A stretch of DNA of 64,000 nucleotides, taken from the NCBI GenBank assembly GCA_031177355.1, contig JAPSGR010000001.1, positions 48,620 to 112,619 of the forward strand, given 5' to 3'. This DNA is from Candidatus Nitrosocosmicus sp. (GTDB taxonomy: Archaea; Thermoproteota; Nitrososphaeria; Nitrososphaerales; Nitrososphaeraceae). The notes under the pieces were generated by a model, which saw nothing but the letters and a program-made list of their open reading frames with translations, did no database searches and was not told the DNA's origin. The translations under genes and the position numbers were made by a program. This document shows, piece by piece, positions 18,025 through 26,515 of the stretch; positions within the stretch are counted from its first letter, which is position 1, and the number at the start of each line of letters is the position of its first letter.

Positions 18025-18489
18025 GCAATTACATTAGGAGCATTGTATTTAACACTATTAAATTTAAGCATATACATTCTAATCTTTGGATCTTCTCAGA
18101 CCATACCTGAATATTATATTGTTATGTAGAGCAGATTAAACAGTTAGAGATAGATCATTTAGGATACCCTTTTCAATGAATATTAGAAAAACCTCAGAAA
18201 TATTATTGATTATCCACATATAGTCGAGATTTGTTCCGAAAAAATGGAAATGGCATGTTTATGCTAGTAAATGGAGAAACCATATTATGAACCAGTCCTG
18301 TGTCTGACCTTTATTTACAACCATATAATCACTGTATGGAATGAAAGTGCAAGTTATAATTTTACAAGATAATTTATAACCTATTTTTAACAAGTATCTA
18401 TATTTTTATTTTAATCTATATCATAATCTGAATAGCATTATGCCAGACTTTTTATAGACTGATTGTATTCTTCTTTCTCCTTTCTATTC

Positions 18490-18615
18490 TCAATGTTTTT
18501 TACAGAATAATTTCTTTTGATGATCTCCCAATTTTTCTTGAGGTGATGCACCGGCATACAAATTCATTAAATCCACCAATCTGCCAGGACAATTGTAAGA
18601 TAGATGGTTACCCAT
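18490..18615 (-). CDS. possible 41-residue small protein
   Basis: A short frame from ATG 18615 with a protein-like composition unlike its AT-rich surroundings (NCPGRLVDLMNLYAGASPQE and a C-terminal CKKH). A TATA-like tataaaata lies just upstream at about 18626-18635, though closer to the ATG than the ideal spacing, so a downstream start is possible. I recognise no family. Two cysteines and several histidines might bind metal, which is speculative. Confidence 0.35.
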   Translation of the reverse strand: MGNHLSYNCPGRLVDLMNLYAGASPQEKLGDHQKKLFCKKH

Positions 18616-19050
18616 TAGTTGTCGTTTATTTTATACGCTCATTTTAGGCATGATTCATTACATTCTGTTGGCCAAATTCAGTTTGTTCATCAGAAATTCA
18701 TTGCATGCTATCATGTTATGTATTAACCAAGAGATTGCAAAAAAGGGGGATAGTAACATTAAGATGATTATTTCTTAAATACTCTCACAATTAACTAACC
18801 TCTGTTACTAAGATGAGAGAAAAGAAATAACATTTCTCTGTCGACCAAGTAATTTAGATGAATGATTACCTTATTAACTTTAGAAATCAAAAAATAAATC
18901 ACTACATGCTATAAATAAATTCTCTCAAAAACTCGTCTGGTATCTTGACAGCTACGAAGCAGTAGATCACTATATCATTAGTTTATCTATTACAATGATG
19001 GCTTGTAGTATCTTAATTCTAATGAATAAAAACCAATATATAATAAAAAA
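18616..19050. other. gene-free stretch
   Basis: AT-rich. A 42-codon plus-strand frame at 18650-18778 and a fragment with a hydrophobic helix near 18920-19050 that lacks a start codon were examined and not called. The preceding 18025-18489 likewise holds only frames under 25 codons. Confidence 0.35.
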
Positions 19051-19239
19051 TTAGGCTGGTTCACTTGATTTATCTTCGGTGTCTGACTCTTCAAACGCCT
19101 CTTCCCTAACGTTATCTGTTGGACCAGTTGTTTCCGGATTTGAAGCTGCATCACCAACGTCGCTTTGGTTTTCCTGAGAAGATTCTAAATCCTTGTCATT
19201 TTTATTATTATTAGCTTCCTCTGAACTATTATTACTCAT
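19051..19239 (-). CDS. small acidic disordered protein
   Basis: A 62-residue protein made almost only of Ser, Asn, Glu, Asp, Thr and Gly, with no hydrophobic core, cysteine or membrane segment. It is predicted to be disordered, like hydrophilin-type stress proteins. The start context is AT-rich with no clear ribosome binding site. It is followed about 190 bases away on the same strand by a second protein of similar character (19432-19677), and the two lie next to a Mn catalase gene. The function is unknown. Confidence 0.6.
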   Translation of the reverse strand: MSNNSSEEANNNKNDKDLESSQENQSDVGDAASNPETTGPTDNVREEAFEESDTEDKSSEPA

Positions 19240-19431
19240 TAATAGTAGTTAAATAACAAAAGATAAAAGGATCTTAGAATAACGTGTACCTTTACATAGA
19301 TAAAGCTCATTATATTAAAGAATAACGTTACCAAACCCATGCCTCTTTACCACTAGTTTAAAGAGAGTTATTGATATCAAATGTCATTATATATATTATA
19401 TTAAAAAAAAGTGTGGAAGTTACTTGTTGTC

Positions 19432-19677
19432 CTATACTTTGGTCATTCCTTTCTTTTTATATTGTTCTTGGGCTTCTGCGCTCTCTGTTCCAGTTTGACC
19501 CTCTGACGTAATCGCTTGGTCATTAGGATCTCTTTTTACCGCAGTGGGTTCACCTGCATTAATTTTTGCTGGAGTCATAGGTTCTTTATCAGAATATTCT
19601 TTTAATGGATCACTTTTTCGTTCCTTATTAGTTCCAGCTGCACCTTCTTCATACTCTCTATTATTTTCATTTGTCAT
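19432..19677 (-). CDS. small hydrophilic disordered protein
   Basis: An 81-residue, strongly charged, Gly/Glu/Lys-rich protein with no hydrophobic segment, ending in a basic YKKKGMTKV. It resembles late-embryogenesis-like or hydrophilin proteins in composition only. Internal pieces (KSDPLKEYSDKEPMTPAKINAGEPTAVKRDPND spans about residues 21-53) have the Pro/Lys/Asp pattern of small soil-microbe stress proteins. It diverges from the Mn catalase gene at 20014. The function is not known; a desiccation or osmotic role is a guess. Confidence 0.6.
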   Translation of the reverse strand: MTNENNREYEEGAAGTNKERKSDPLKEYSDKEPMTPAKINAGEPTAVKRDPNDQAITSEGQTGTESAEAQEQYKKKGMTKV

Positions 19678-19983
19678 GAAGTAAAAAGTATAACATATTA
19701 TTTAACTATCTGTAGATTTACAATAAAAAAATAAACATATACCTTATCAGTGTTTTAGGTACTCAAGAAGTTTAATGGCAAATTAACATGAAATATGTTT
19801 TTTTAAGTAGAAAAATTTCGATGTAGATTTGTAAAAAGCTAATATGACCCGACTATAACCTTGTATTAAATTAACTTTTCCATTTAGATGTCTTGTTTGT
19901 TTAGATATTACTTATTTTCGAATACCTTTTGATTTATTTACTAAAGTTTTAACATCATATACTTTTAGTTTGAAATAGTACTT
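19678..19983. other. gene-free divergent promoter region
   Basis: Shared upstream region between the disordered-protein gene and the Mn catalase gene. It is AT-rich with no frame of note and no clear operator palindrome. Confidence 0.4.
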
Positions 19984-19993
19984 AGATATATAA
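19984..19993 (+). promoter_or_regulatory. TATA-like promoter of Mn catalase
   Basis: The element agatatataa is centred about 26 bases before ATG 20014, which predicts a leaderless transcript starting at the initiation codon. Confidence 0.5.
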
Positions 19994-20013
19994 TTTGATG
20001 ATAAAAATTCAAT

Positions 20014-20892
20014 ATGTTCTTATCAGTAAAAAGGATACCGCATCCCATTCCACCTGCAGATAAGCCAGATCCTAAGGCCGCTCAGGCACTGCAAGAGGGT
20101 TTAGGAGGTCAATTTGGTGAAATGCGCACAATGATGCAGTATTTTTTTCAAAATATGAATTTTAGAGGAGACGCAAAGCCATATCAAGATTTACTGAGGA
20201 GTATGACTGCCGAAGAGATGGGACATGTTGAGCAAATTACAAATACAATAAATGTTCTTCTAGACGGTGCTTCAATCACATCGGAACAACCAAACGAATT
20301 ACCCTTATCTATAGCTCTTGAATCTCCAAATATACATCACTTTCTGGTTGCAGCTCAAAGTGCGCGTCCTGTGGATGCTGCAGGCAATCCTTGGAGTGCT
20401 TCTTATGTATATGACAGTGGAAATTTGGTACTGAACATGCTGTACAACCTGATGTTAGAAGCCACAGGGAGATTACAAAAGTGTCGATTGTATGAAATGT
20501 CTAGTAATAAGGCCTTTCGATCTACCGTATCATATTTGATAGTAAGAGATTTAGTTCACGAGAAGGTATTCGCAAAAGCTTTGGAAACATTGGGGGTGAA
20601 TTGGGGCAAATCATTACCAGTTCCAAGAATAGATACTTCGAATATGCCTGAAGTTCGAGATCTCGAACGCAAAAATTTGCATAATCAAATGTGGACATTT
20701 TCAAATTCAGGTGAGCCGTCATTATTGGATAAGATATTTAAAGGCGATTCTCCGTTTGATGATGGGGGAACCCTTGAGATGATTGATGGATTCCCCGAAG
20801 GGGCGAAAATTCCGAATATGCCTGAAGCACCTCAGGAATTTTCACCTGGTTTAGATTCAGACCTTAAACAAATGGCAAAGAAACTGCAATAG
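20014..20892 (+). CDS. manganese catalase
   Basis: Di-manganese catalase that splits hydrogen peroxide. The ferritin-like four-helix ligands can be placed by comparison with the family: Glu36 in GGQFGEMRTMMQ, Glu68 and His71 in AEEMGH, Glu150 in LMLEATGR and His183 in LVHEK. At 292 residues it has the normal family size, with a C-terminal tail of about 60 residues. It is haem-independent, which suits a low-haem organism facing peroxide. Among ammonia-oxidising archaea this enzyme is mainly known from Nitrosocosmicus, supporting that placement. The gene is monocistronic with a leaderless-type promoter. Confidence 0.92.
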   Translation: MFLSVKRIPHPIPPADKPDPKAAQALQEGLGGQFGEMRTMMQYFFQNMNFRGDAKPYQDLLRSMTAEEMGHVEQITNTINVLLDGASITSEQPNELPLSIALESPNIHHFLVAAQSARPVDAAGNPWSASYVYDSGNLVLNMLYNLMLEATGRLQKCRLYEMSSNKAFRSTVSYLIVRDLVHEKVFAKALETLGVNWGKSLPVPRIDTSNMPEVRDLERKNLHNQMWTFSNSGEPSLLDKIFKGDSPFDDGGTLEMIDGFPEGAKIPNMPEAPQEFSPGLDSDLKQMAKKLQ

Positions 20893-21044
20893 ATCTTATG
20901 AATATAGTCATAACGTCATTTCTAAACTATTTTTTGTGTAATAGTGAAATCAATGAATCTAATGGTGTTTAGAAGCATGGACGATCTATCAAATTTAGAC
21001 AACAATCATGCTACTTATGGTATTTATTATATTTATTATTTGAG

Positions 21045-21326
21045 ATGATCATAATCTTTTCTCCTTGCAGTTCAAATGATAATACTATAATGATAGTAAC
21101 AATATTGGGTATGAAAATTATCAAGATTGATGACTCCAAAAGGAATCTTTTAAATTTTCTATATGAGAAAAACTCAAATAATTATCATTCTAGTGCACGG
21201 GATATGAATGCTTGGCAGTGTTTAAGTCATTTTTCGATGCTACCATCATTTATCCGAGATAAAAAGTTCAGTTATTTAGTAATGATTACTCTACAAGGAA
21301 TTAGTAGGAGATTAAAATCAGAATGA
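21045..21326 (+). CDS. hypothetical small protein
   Basis: A possible 93-residue protein, unrecognised. From the second methionine at 21111 the frame is MKIIKIDDSKRNLLNFLYEK, and then a helical, basic part ending GISRRLKSE. An AT-rich box (about 21021-21035) lies about 20 bases before ATG 21045. Its stop overlaps the next gene's ATG by four bases (ATGA), which suggests a real two-gene unit. The first 20 residues are hydrophobic and may be non-coding if the later start is used. Confidence 0.45.
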   Translation: MIIIFSPCSSNDNTIMIVTILGMKIIKIDDSKRNLLNFLYEKNSNNYHSSARDMNAWQCLSHFSMLPSFIRDKKFSYLVMITLQGISRRLKSE

Positions 21327-21625
21327 AGGAGCTTGCGGCTATAAAGAAAATTATGTCATGTTTGTACTTTATTCTTAGTGAGGAACCACAACGCAATAAT
21401 ACGTTTAATTCGCTACAAGAATTATACGAAAAATTAGAACATCAGCTTCAAAAATCTGTAAAATCACATAATCCCACCCTTATTAAGAACGAGGTGTTAG
21501 AAAATTTTACACCAGCTATTAAATGGATGAAAGATAGAGAGGTTATTTTATATGATGCAAACGACATCCAGAGCCCTATTTTTGTTATAAAAGAAAAGTT
21601 GATAAAAAATATTGCCAATATTTAG
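21323..21625 (+). CDS. hypothetical helical protein
   Basis: A 100-residue soluble protein, predicted to be mostly helical (SLQELYEKLEHQLQKSV, about residues 28-45), followed by a short beta-like end (REVILYDANDIQSPIFVIKEKL). I do not recognise a family. It begins within the stop of the preceding small gene (ATGA overlap), so the two were probably co-translated. The end VILYDANDIQSPIFVI resembles the wing of a winged-helix domain, but the evidence is thin. Confidence 0.5.
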   Translation: MKELAAIKKIMSCLYFILSEEPQRNNTFNSLQELYEKLEHQLQKSVKSHNPTLIKNEVLENFTPAIKWMKDREVILYDANDIQSPIFVIKEKLIKNIANI

Positions 21626-22298
21626 ATTTGCAATTAATATCTCTAAGTAACCAATGGTTAGTTACCAAAAGACTTGGAGATAATGAGCAAGATGTTACTA
21701 GATCATGACTCCTCAATTCAATTAAAATCCCTATATCAATTAATCTTTGGGTCTGTGAGGCGATTCTCGATTTATGACCCATAAGGACCAGCGTACATAC
21801 GTATTTTACGATAGCTGTTGATAGGTATGGGTGTGATATCTTTCTGATATATAATTATTTGAATATGACTTTTTTTAATTATTTGTTAATAGTAGACTAA
21901 CCATATACAACTCCCAACAAAAAAAGCAATAAAATAGATTGTAATACTATGTAAGAGAGGCATTCCTCATGTTAATATAGGTTATCTGTATGGCCTTATG
22001 CGCTAAGTAATTATATATAAAAGATATGTTCTTAGTAATAATGATTCCTAGGTTGTCAGTTTCAGGTTGCTTTAAACTATACTTATCCTAATTGTTTACT
22101 AATTCATTAGAACATATTCTTCATGCATTATATTATATCTATAAGCATCTACACGTCAATACATAACGTTGGGAGTATAAATACTATTAAAAGGTATGAG
22201 TTTTTGCCAAGGTTTTAACACTGATTTTCAATTTGTTAAAGAATTTATTAAATATTGACATTAACATGGAGATTGTTGTGATATAGAAACTCTATAGT
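21626..22298. other. stretch without confident genes
   Basis: AT-rich. Just after the preceding gene, 21633-21770 can be read as a protein-like plus-strand frame interrupted once by TGA, and the opposite strand is open for 65 codons; either could be a gene remnant. The rest, 21783-22298, shows several TATA-like stretches (for example near 22011-22022 and 22177-22186) but no coding frame. Confidence 0.35.
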
Positions 22299-22442
22299 TC
22301 AAAGAGGATGTTTTTGATGATAGTGATTATCTAATTCGACTTCATCTTTTGCCACAAAATTACAAATCTTACATGTTTTATTGTCCTTGCGTCGATTTAA
22401 ATAATCTGAAAGATGCATTAATAACATTGTTATTCCCCACAT
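22299..22442 (-). CDS. C2H2 zinc-finger mini-protein
   Basis: A 47-residue protein whose C-terminal half is a single C2H2 finger: Cys-x2-Cys in CKICNF and His-x4-His in NHYHQKH. The spacing between pairs is compatible with a classical finger, and a basic stretch (NRRKDNK) precedes it. ATG 22442 is chosen over in-frame ATGs at 22427 and 22418 because the TATA-like gtatatat (22463-22470) lies about 26 bases upstream, predicting a leaderless start. Thaumarchaea have many such one-finger proteins, usually thought to bind DNA or RNA; the target is unknown. Confidence 0.7.
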   Translation of the reverse strand: MWGITMLLMHLSDYLNRRKDNKTCKICNFVAKDEVELDNHYHQKHPL

Positions 22443-22644
22443 GATTAATCTTACTTAACATCGTATATATCCAGGTAATTTATCATATAAACAAGATACC
22501 TTGAATTTTCATACTCTATCTTTTTTAGTTTCTCATTTTTTTATACATTTGTTCGCCAATTCAACATCAAGAGGTTCAATAGTTTCATGACTCATCAATT
22601 AATTTTTATGTACTATAAAATCTATGTTTTCCATTTGAAAATTA

Positions 22645-23355
22645 ATGAATTATATCATGACATTAATGCTTATTGGCGTTTTAGCCATTACAATGATGGC
22701 AATACCCATTATAGGCAATAGTTCGGTGCAGAATGCCGTTGCACAATCGCAATCAGCAACAAACCAAAGTGATTCTAAACCCCCATCTAAAAATAACACA
22801 AATCCACAAGTAGGCCAAGTATTTATTTTCAATGAAAAAAGTAAGGCTGCAAATGATCCAGAAAAATGTGCTGCTCTTGCAAGTGAAGTAAGTGGAAAAG
22901 CTATTCCAGATTATAATTTGTGTGATATTGTAGTGTATAGACAGGCACCTGCAATAACAAGGGACGATGGATTAGTAATGAATAACTTTTCGGGAATAGG
23001 TCACTATATTGAAATGGTGCCCGCTTCTTTAAATGATACCAAAATGTTTATGGGCAATAGCAGTAGCGGAAGTAGTGGCGACAATACCGAGAATCTAAAA
23101 GCTGGATTTGGCGAATTTGCTTTACTTGACTCTGAAGTAATTCCTGTAAGGGAAGTAATGCAAAAATACAACTGGACTGAAACTTCATTACATCATCACT
23201 TATTAGGTGAAACACCAAAGATATTGTTCTTACACTGGTCTGTAAATGGTGACGCGAATGAACTGATAAAACAAGCCAAAGAAATGATAATGCAGACATC
23301 TACATATGACAATCTTACTGATGATAGTAAAACACCTTCATCAGCAGGACCATAG
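22645..23355 (+). CDS. secreted DUF1259 (LppY/LpqO-like) protein
   Basis: A 236-residue exported protein. Residues about 1-34 form a signal peptide ending near NAVAQ, followed by a Ser/Asn-rich linker. The rest matches the DUF1259 pattern: a GEFALLDSEVIPVREVM segment, then TSLHHHLLGETPKILFLHWSVNGDA with its histidine-rich core (about residues 180-206). Bacterial relatives often hold two such domains; this has one complete copy and only a partial first part (IDIVVYRQAPA-like region near 95-130). The histidines suggest a metal site. The function of the family is unknown. Confidence 0.75.
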   Translation: MNYIMTLMLIGVLAITMMAIPIIGNSSVQNAVAQSQSATNQSDSKPPSKNNTNPQVGQVFIFNEKSKAANDPEKCAALASEVSGKAIPDYNLCDIVVYRQAPAITRDDGLVMNNFSGIGHYIEMVPASLNDTKMFMGNSSSGSSGDNTENLKAGFGEFALLDSEVIPVREVMQKYNWTETSLHHHLLGETPKILFLHWSVNGDANELIKQAKEMIMQTSTYDNLTDDSKTPSSAGP

Positions 23356-23430
23356 CCTTTCTTTTTTTTGTTAGCTTCTGTATAAGATAGAGACGTCTTA
23401 TATATCACGAATAAACTATTAGAGACAAAT

Positions 23431-23440
23431 TTATATAAAT
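23431..23440 (+). promoter_or_regulatory. TATA-like promoter of threonine dehydratase
   Basis: The element ttatataaat is centred about 32 bases before ATT 23468. The predicted transcript start (about 23461) is so close to the coding region that the message would be nearly leaderless, which bears on the start-codon puzzle of this gene. Confidence 0.5.
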
Positions 23441-23467
23441 CGGATCCTTTTAGTTATAAGATAAGAA

Positions 23468-24688
23468 ATTTCTTTATTAGATGTATCAAAGATAATTGAT
23501 GCTCAAAAACAGTTATCAAAATTAAATATTCGTCGAACTCAGCTTATAAAGTCTGCAACATTTTCAGAAGCCACAAAAAGCAACCTATATCTAAAGCTTG
23601 AATGCTTGCAGAAAACTGGATCATTTAAAGTGAGAGGAGCCATGCTGAAAATAAGTAACTTGCCTATAGATCTTAAGAAACAAGGTGTTATAGCTGCGTC
23701 AGCAGGGAACCATGCACAGGCTGTAGCTTTTGCATCGTCAATTCAAAAAATATCGAGTGTAATTGTCATGCCCAAAAATGCGTCACCAAGTAAGATACTA
23801 GCCACAAAGTCGTATGGAGCAAAAGTAATACTTGAGGGAAATAACTATGATGAAGCCGCAGAGTATGTAGAAGAGTATTCAAAAAGAGAGAATAGAACTG
23901 TAATTCCAGCCTTTGATGATGCTGAAATCATAGCTGGTCAAGGTACTATCGGATTGGAAATTCTAGAAGACCTTGCAGATGTTGATGAAATATATGTACC
24001 TGTTGGAGGCGGAGGTTTGATTTCAGGAATCGCAATGGCTGTGAAATCCTCAAACCCAAAAGTCAAAGTGGTAGGAGTCGAATCATCATCTTTTCCCACT
24101 ATGAAACACTCAATTAAACAGGGAAAAATATCGAAAATTAGCTCAGGCCATACTATCGCCGATGGTATTTCGATTAAAACACCCGGCGACTTGACATTTA
24201 ATCTTGTAAAAAAGTATGTCGACGAAATTGTTTTGGTAGATGATCCCTCAATTGTCAAGACTATGTTCTTACTGATGGAGCGGGCCAAAATTGTCTCTGA
24301 AGCTGCTGGAGCTGCCTCTTTAGCCTATCTTATTTCTTTATCAAAAGTTCATAAGAACGACAAGAATGTAGTCTCAATCGTTTCGGGCGGAAATGTTGAT
24401 ATGTATTTGCTTGGACAAATTGTGTCAAAAGGTCTTATGCAAACAGGAAGGATGCTAAAAATATTTGTAGATCTACCGGATAAACCAGGCGCATTAAAAA
24501 AGATTGTAGATGAGATCACCAAGGCCAACATCAACATTGTTGAGGTTGAGCATGATAGGTTAAGTACAAATGTTCCCGCAGGAACGGCTGGGGTATACCT
24601 GAGTCTAGAACTGGAGAACAAAGAGAAATCAATGACGCTAATTAACTTGTTTAAAAAAGAGAATATTACTTTTAATATACTGACGTAA
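23468..24688 (+). CDS. ilvA: threonine dehydratase with ACT domain, apparent ATT start
   Basis: PLP-dependent enzyme that deaminates threonine to 2-oxobutyrate, feeding isoleucine synthesis. The PLP lysine lies in KTGSFKVRGA, the phosphate loop is GGGGLISG, and a C-terminal ACT domain (last 75 residues, KIFVDLPDKPGALKKIV) may bind a regulator. The reading frame continues upstream of the first ATG/GTG/TTG-type codon: the family N-terminus (SLLDVSKIIDAQKQLSKL, then RRTQLIKS) is encoded back to an in-frame stop at 23462, with no ATG, GTG or TTG. ATT 23468 gives 406 residues, the usual length. A TTG at 23606 would delete the N-terminal strand and is unlikely. Confidence 0.8.
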   Translation: MSLLDVSKIIDAQKQLSKLNIRRTQLIKSATFSEATKSNLYLKLECLQKTGSFKVRGAMLKISNLPIDLKKQGVIAASAGNHAQAVAFASSIQKISSVIVMPKNASPSKILATKSYGAKVILEGNNYDEAAEYVEEYSKRENRTVIPAFDDAEIIAGQGTIGLEILEDLADVDEIYVPVGGGGLISGIAMAVKSSNPKVKVVGVESSSFPTMKHSIKQGKISKISSGHTIADGISIKTPGDLTFNLVKKYVDEIVLVDDPSIVKTMFLLMERAKIVSEAAGAASLAYLISLSKVHKNDKNVVSIVSGGNVDMYLLGQIVSKGLMQTGRMLKIFVDLPDKPGALKKIVDEITKANINIVEVEHDRLSTNVPAGTAGVYLSLELENKEKSMTLINLFKKENITFNILT

Positions 24689-24764
24689 ATAAATCCAAGG
24701 GCTAAAGGACAATGGTTAAAATACAAAATTAATACTACACTTGACCTGTCAGAATTTGAAAAAA

Positions 24765-25664
24765 TCAAAAAAGGACCGTACCTCCATCAATAACAATAGT
24801 GTTACCTGTAGCAAACGAAAAATTATTGTCAGCAATACAGGTTGCGATCTTAGCTACTTCATTTGGATTACCCCATCGTTTCATGGGTGCCTCTTGGGCT
24901 GCCTGAATCCTTTCTTCTTCTGTTATCGCTTCGTAAGTAGCCTTCGTTGCTATATTTCCAAGAGCCAAACTATATGCACGAATATTTTGATTTCCATACT
25001 CTTTTGCAATACATTTGGTTAATGAAATATTTCCTGATTTTGCTATCGTGTAAGGGAACCCTCCAGTACGTCCTGAAAGTGCTGGTGTAGATGAAATGGT
25101 AATAACAACACCTCCTTTACATATATTATTGTAGGCATTTTGATTTGTATCATAGGTTATTTCTGGTTGTTTTTCTTCTTCCTCATCTTTTTCAGAATCT
25201 ATTTTAGTATTTTCTAGCTTCTTCCTATTCTCTGATTTATTCTGATCAGATTCAGGATTAAGTTGTCTTAACATAATAGGAATTACAGCTCTTGAAAGTC
25301 TAACTGCACCAACCATATCGACATTCATTATTTTCAACAGTTCTTCCGTTGTTCCTTCATGCAATTTTTTATCCCAAATATCTCTATCAAATGGATATCC
25401 GGAATTATTTATTAATACGTCAATCCTGTTGTATTTTTTTATCACATTTTTGATGAATCTGTTGACACTTAAATCAGAGGTTACATCGACTTCAAGAGCT
25501 AGAGTAGAACCGTTTATCTTCTCGGCTGCCCTCACTGACCGCGCTAAAGACCTAGAGCATACGATCACATGAGCTTTTTTATTCTCTGAAAATTCTTTTG
25601 CAATTTCGAAACCTATCCCCTTGCTTGAGCCTGTGACAATAACTACTTTGCCTTTAAGTGACAT
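24765..25664 (-). CDS. short-chain dehydrogenase/reductase
   Basis: An NAD(P)-dependent SDR oxidoreductase with the Rossmann motif TGSSKGIG (about residues 11-18), NNSG (about 86-89), the catalytic Ser in ISSTPALSG and Tyr-x3-Lys in YTIAKSG. The substrate cannot be told. Between the fourth and fifth core strands, about residues 140-180, there is a highly charged insertion (repeated Glu/Lys/Asn) not seen in ordinary SDRs, making it 299 instead of about 250 residues. It converges on the threonine dehydratase gene. The C-terminus FATGNTIVIDGGTVLF is typical. Confidence 0.85.
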   Translation of the reverse strand: MSLKGKVVIVTGSSKGIGFEIAKEFSENKKAHVIVCSRSLARSVRAAEKINGSTLALEVDVTSDLSVNRFIKNVIKKYNRIDVLINNSGYPFDRDIWDKKLHEGTTEELLKIMNVDMVGAVRLSRAVIPIMLRQLNPESDQNKSENRKKLENTKIDSEKDEEEEKQPEITYDTNQNAYNNICKGGVVITISSTPALSGRTGGFPYTIAKSGNISLTKCIAKEYGNQNIRAYSLALGNIATKATYEAITEEERIQAAQEAPMKRWGNPNEVAKIATCIADNNFSFATGNTIVIDGGTVLF

Positions 25665-26064
25665 TGAACTGAATATTGTTGTATGACTTTATAATTTGTT
25701 GTATACACAAAAATAATAATATATCTTATACAAGACGAGATCATTATTTGTCTCATACTATCTTCAATCGATATACATATTTAAAAGTGAATTATATTTT
25801 TTACTTGTAATTTTGTATAGCGATCTAATTGTCTTTTATCGACCAAATTAATCATTTGCAAGTGGTTGACAGTTGTCAAAAGTAACCATGCAAGGATGTC
25901 AATACAACAAATTTACTCTAAACTGTTACCCTGTAGGAAAAAGGAAGATAAGGTGTTTATTCCTTTAATAGGAGCATATGACGGGCTGCATATTTGGCAA
26001 AAATATTCAATCGATAACTTCTCTAATATATATATGATAAATTCTTCAATAATTACATAGAGTT
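25665..26064. other. intergenic stretch with small palindrome
   Basis: AT-rich. At 25866-25879 is TTGACAgtTGTCAA, six-base inverted arms with a two-base spacer, a possible operator. A 64-codon frame from GTG 25866 was considered but not called. A TATA-like ctaatatatatatgat (about 26020-26035) lies 30 bases before the next gene. Confidence 0.35.
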
Positions 26065-26385
26065 ATGGTAGCAAAAGCAAAGTCAAGTAAGGTTAAAATC
26101 AAAAGATTGAAAAACTCAATAAAATTCTATTTGCCTAGAGTAGAAGGTTATTTAGAGGTAATCAGCGGCTTGTCAAGAGAATTTGAGGGGATGTCATTAA
26201 TAGAATTTGATGGTTATTTTGAAAAAAAAATAGAGCCTGCAAAGTATGTTAGAGCAGAAGTTCATACTCAGAAAATGAATGAAAGTAAGGTTATAGACCA
26301 AGCCAAAGAAATACGTTATAAATTAAAACAACAGAGTCTTGCTATCGAAATTAATGGTCAGTTAATTTTGATAGAACAGCAATAA
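26065..26385 (+). CDS. conserved-looking small basic protein
   Basis: A 106-residue soluble protein with a basic start (AKAKSSKVKIKRLKNS) and a central alpha/beta part (FEGMSLIEFDGYFEKKIEPAKYVRAEVHTQKM), then a helix and a short hydrophobic strand end (LAIEINGQLILIEQQ). It has no cysteine, signal or membrane segment. I do not recognise the family. ATG 26065 is about 30 bases after a TATA-like stretch. It converges with nadE. Confidence 0.6.
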   Translation: MVAKAKSSKVKIKRLKNSIKFYLPRVEGYLEVISGLSREFEGMSLIEFDGYFEKKIEPAKYVRAEVHTQKMNESKVIDQAKEIRYKLKQQSLAIEINGQLILIEQQ

Positions 26386-26515
26386 GATATACGGTATTTG
26401 AAATTCGAAATAGACATCTCCTTACAATCTTAAACGATATCTCTGTTTATTTGTTAGTTACTAATAATTAGAATGATGTTAATGGTTAATATTAAATGTT
26501 AAATTTGTATGCTAA

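Noticed and set aside
18650-18778. 42-codon plus-strand frame sharing the AT-rich box with the 18615 frame
   Set aside because: Composition is dominated by Ile, Leu, Lys and Asn as expected by chance; no motif.
25866-26060. 64-codon frame from GTG before the 26065 gene
   Set aside because: Start lies inside a small palindrome, no ribosome binding site, and no protein-like pattern; the following gene has its own start and TATA-like box.
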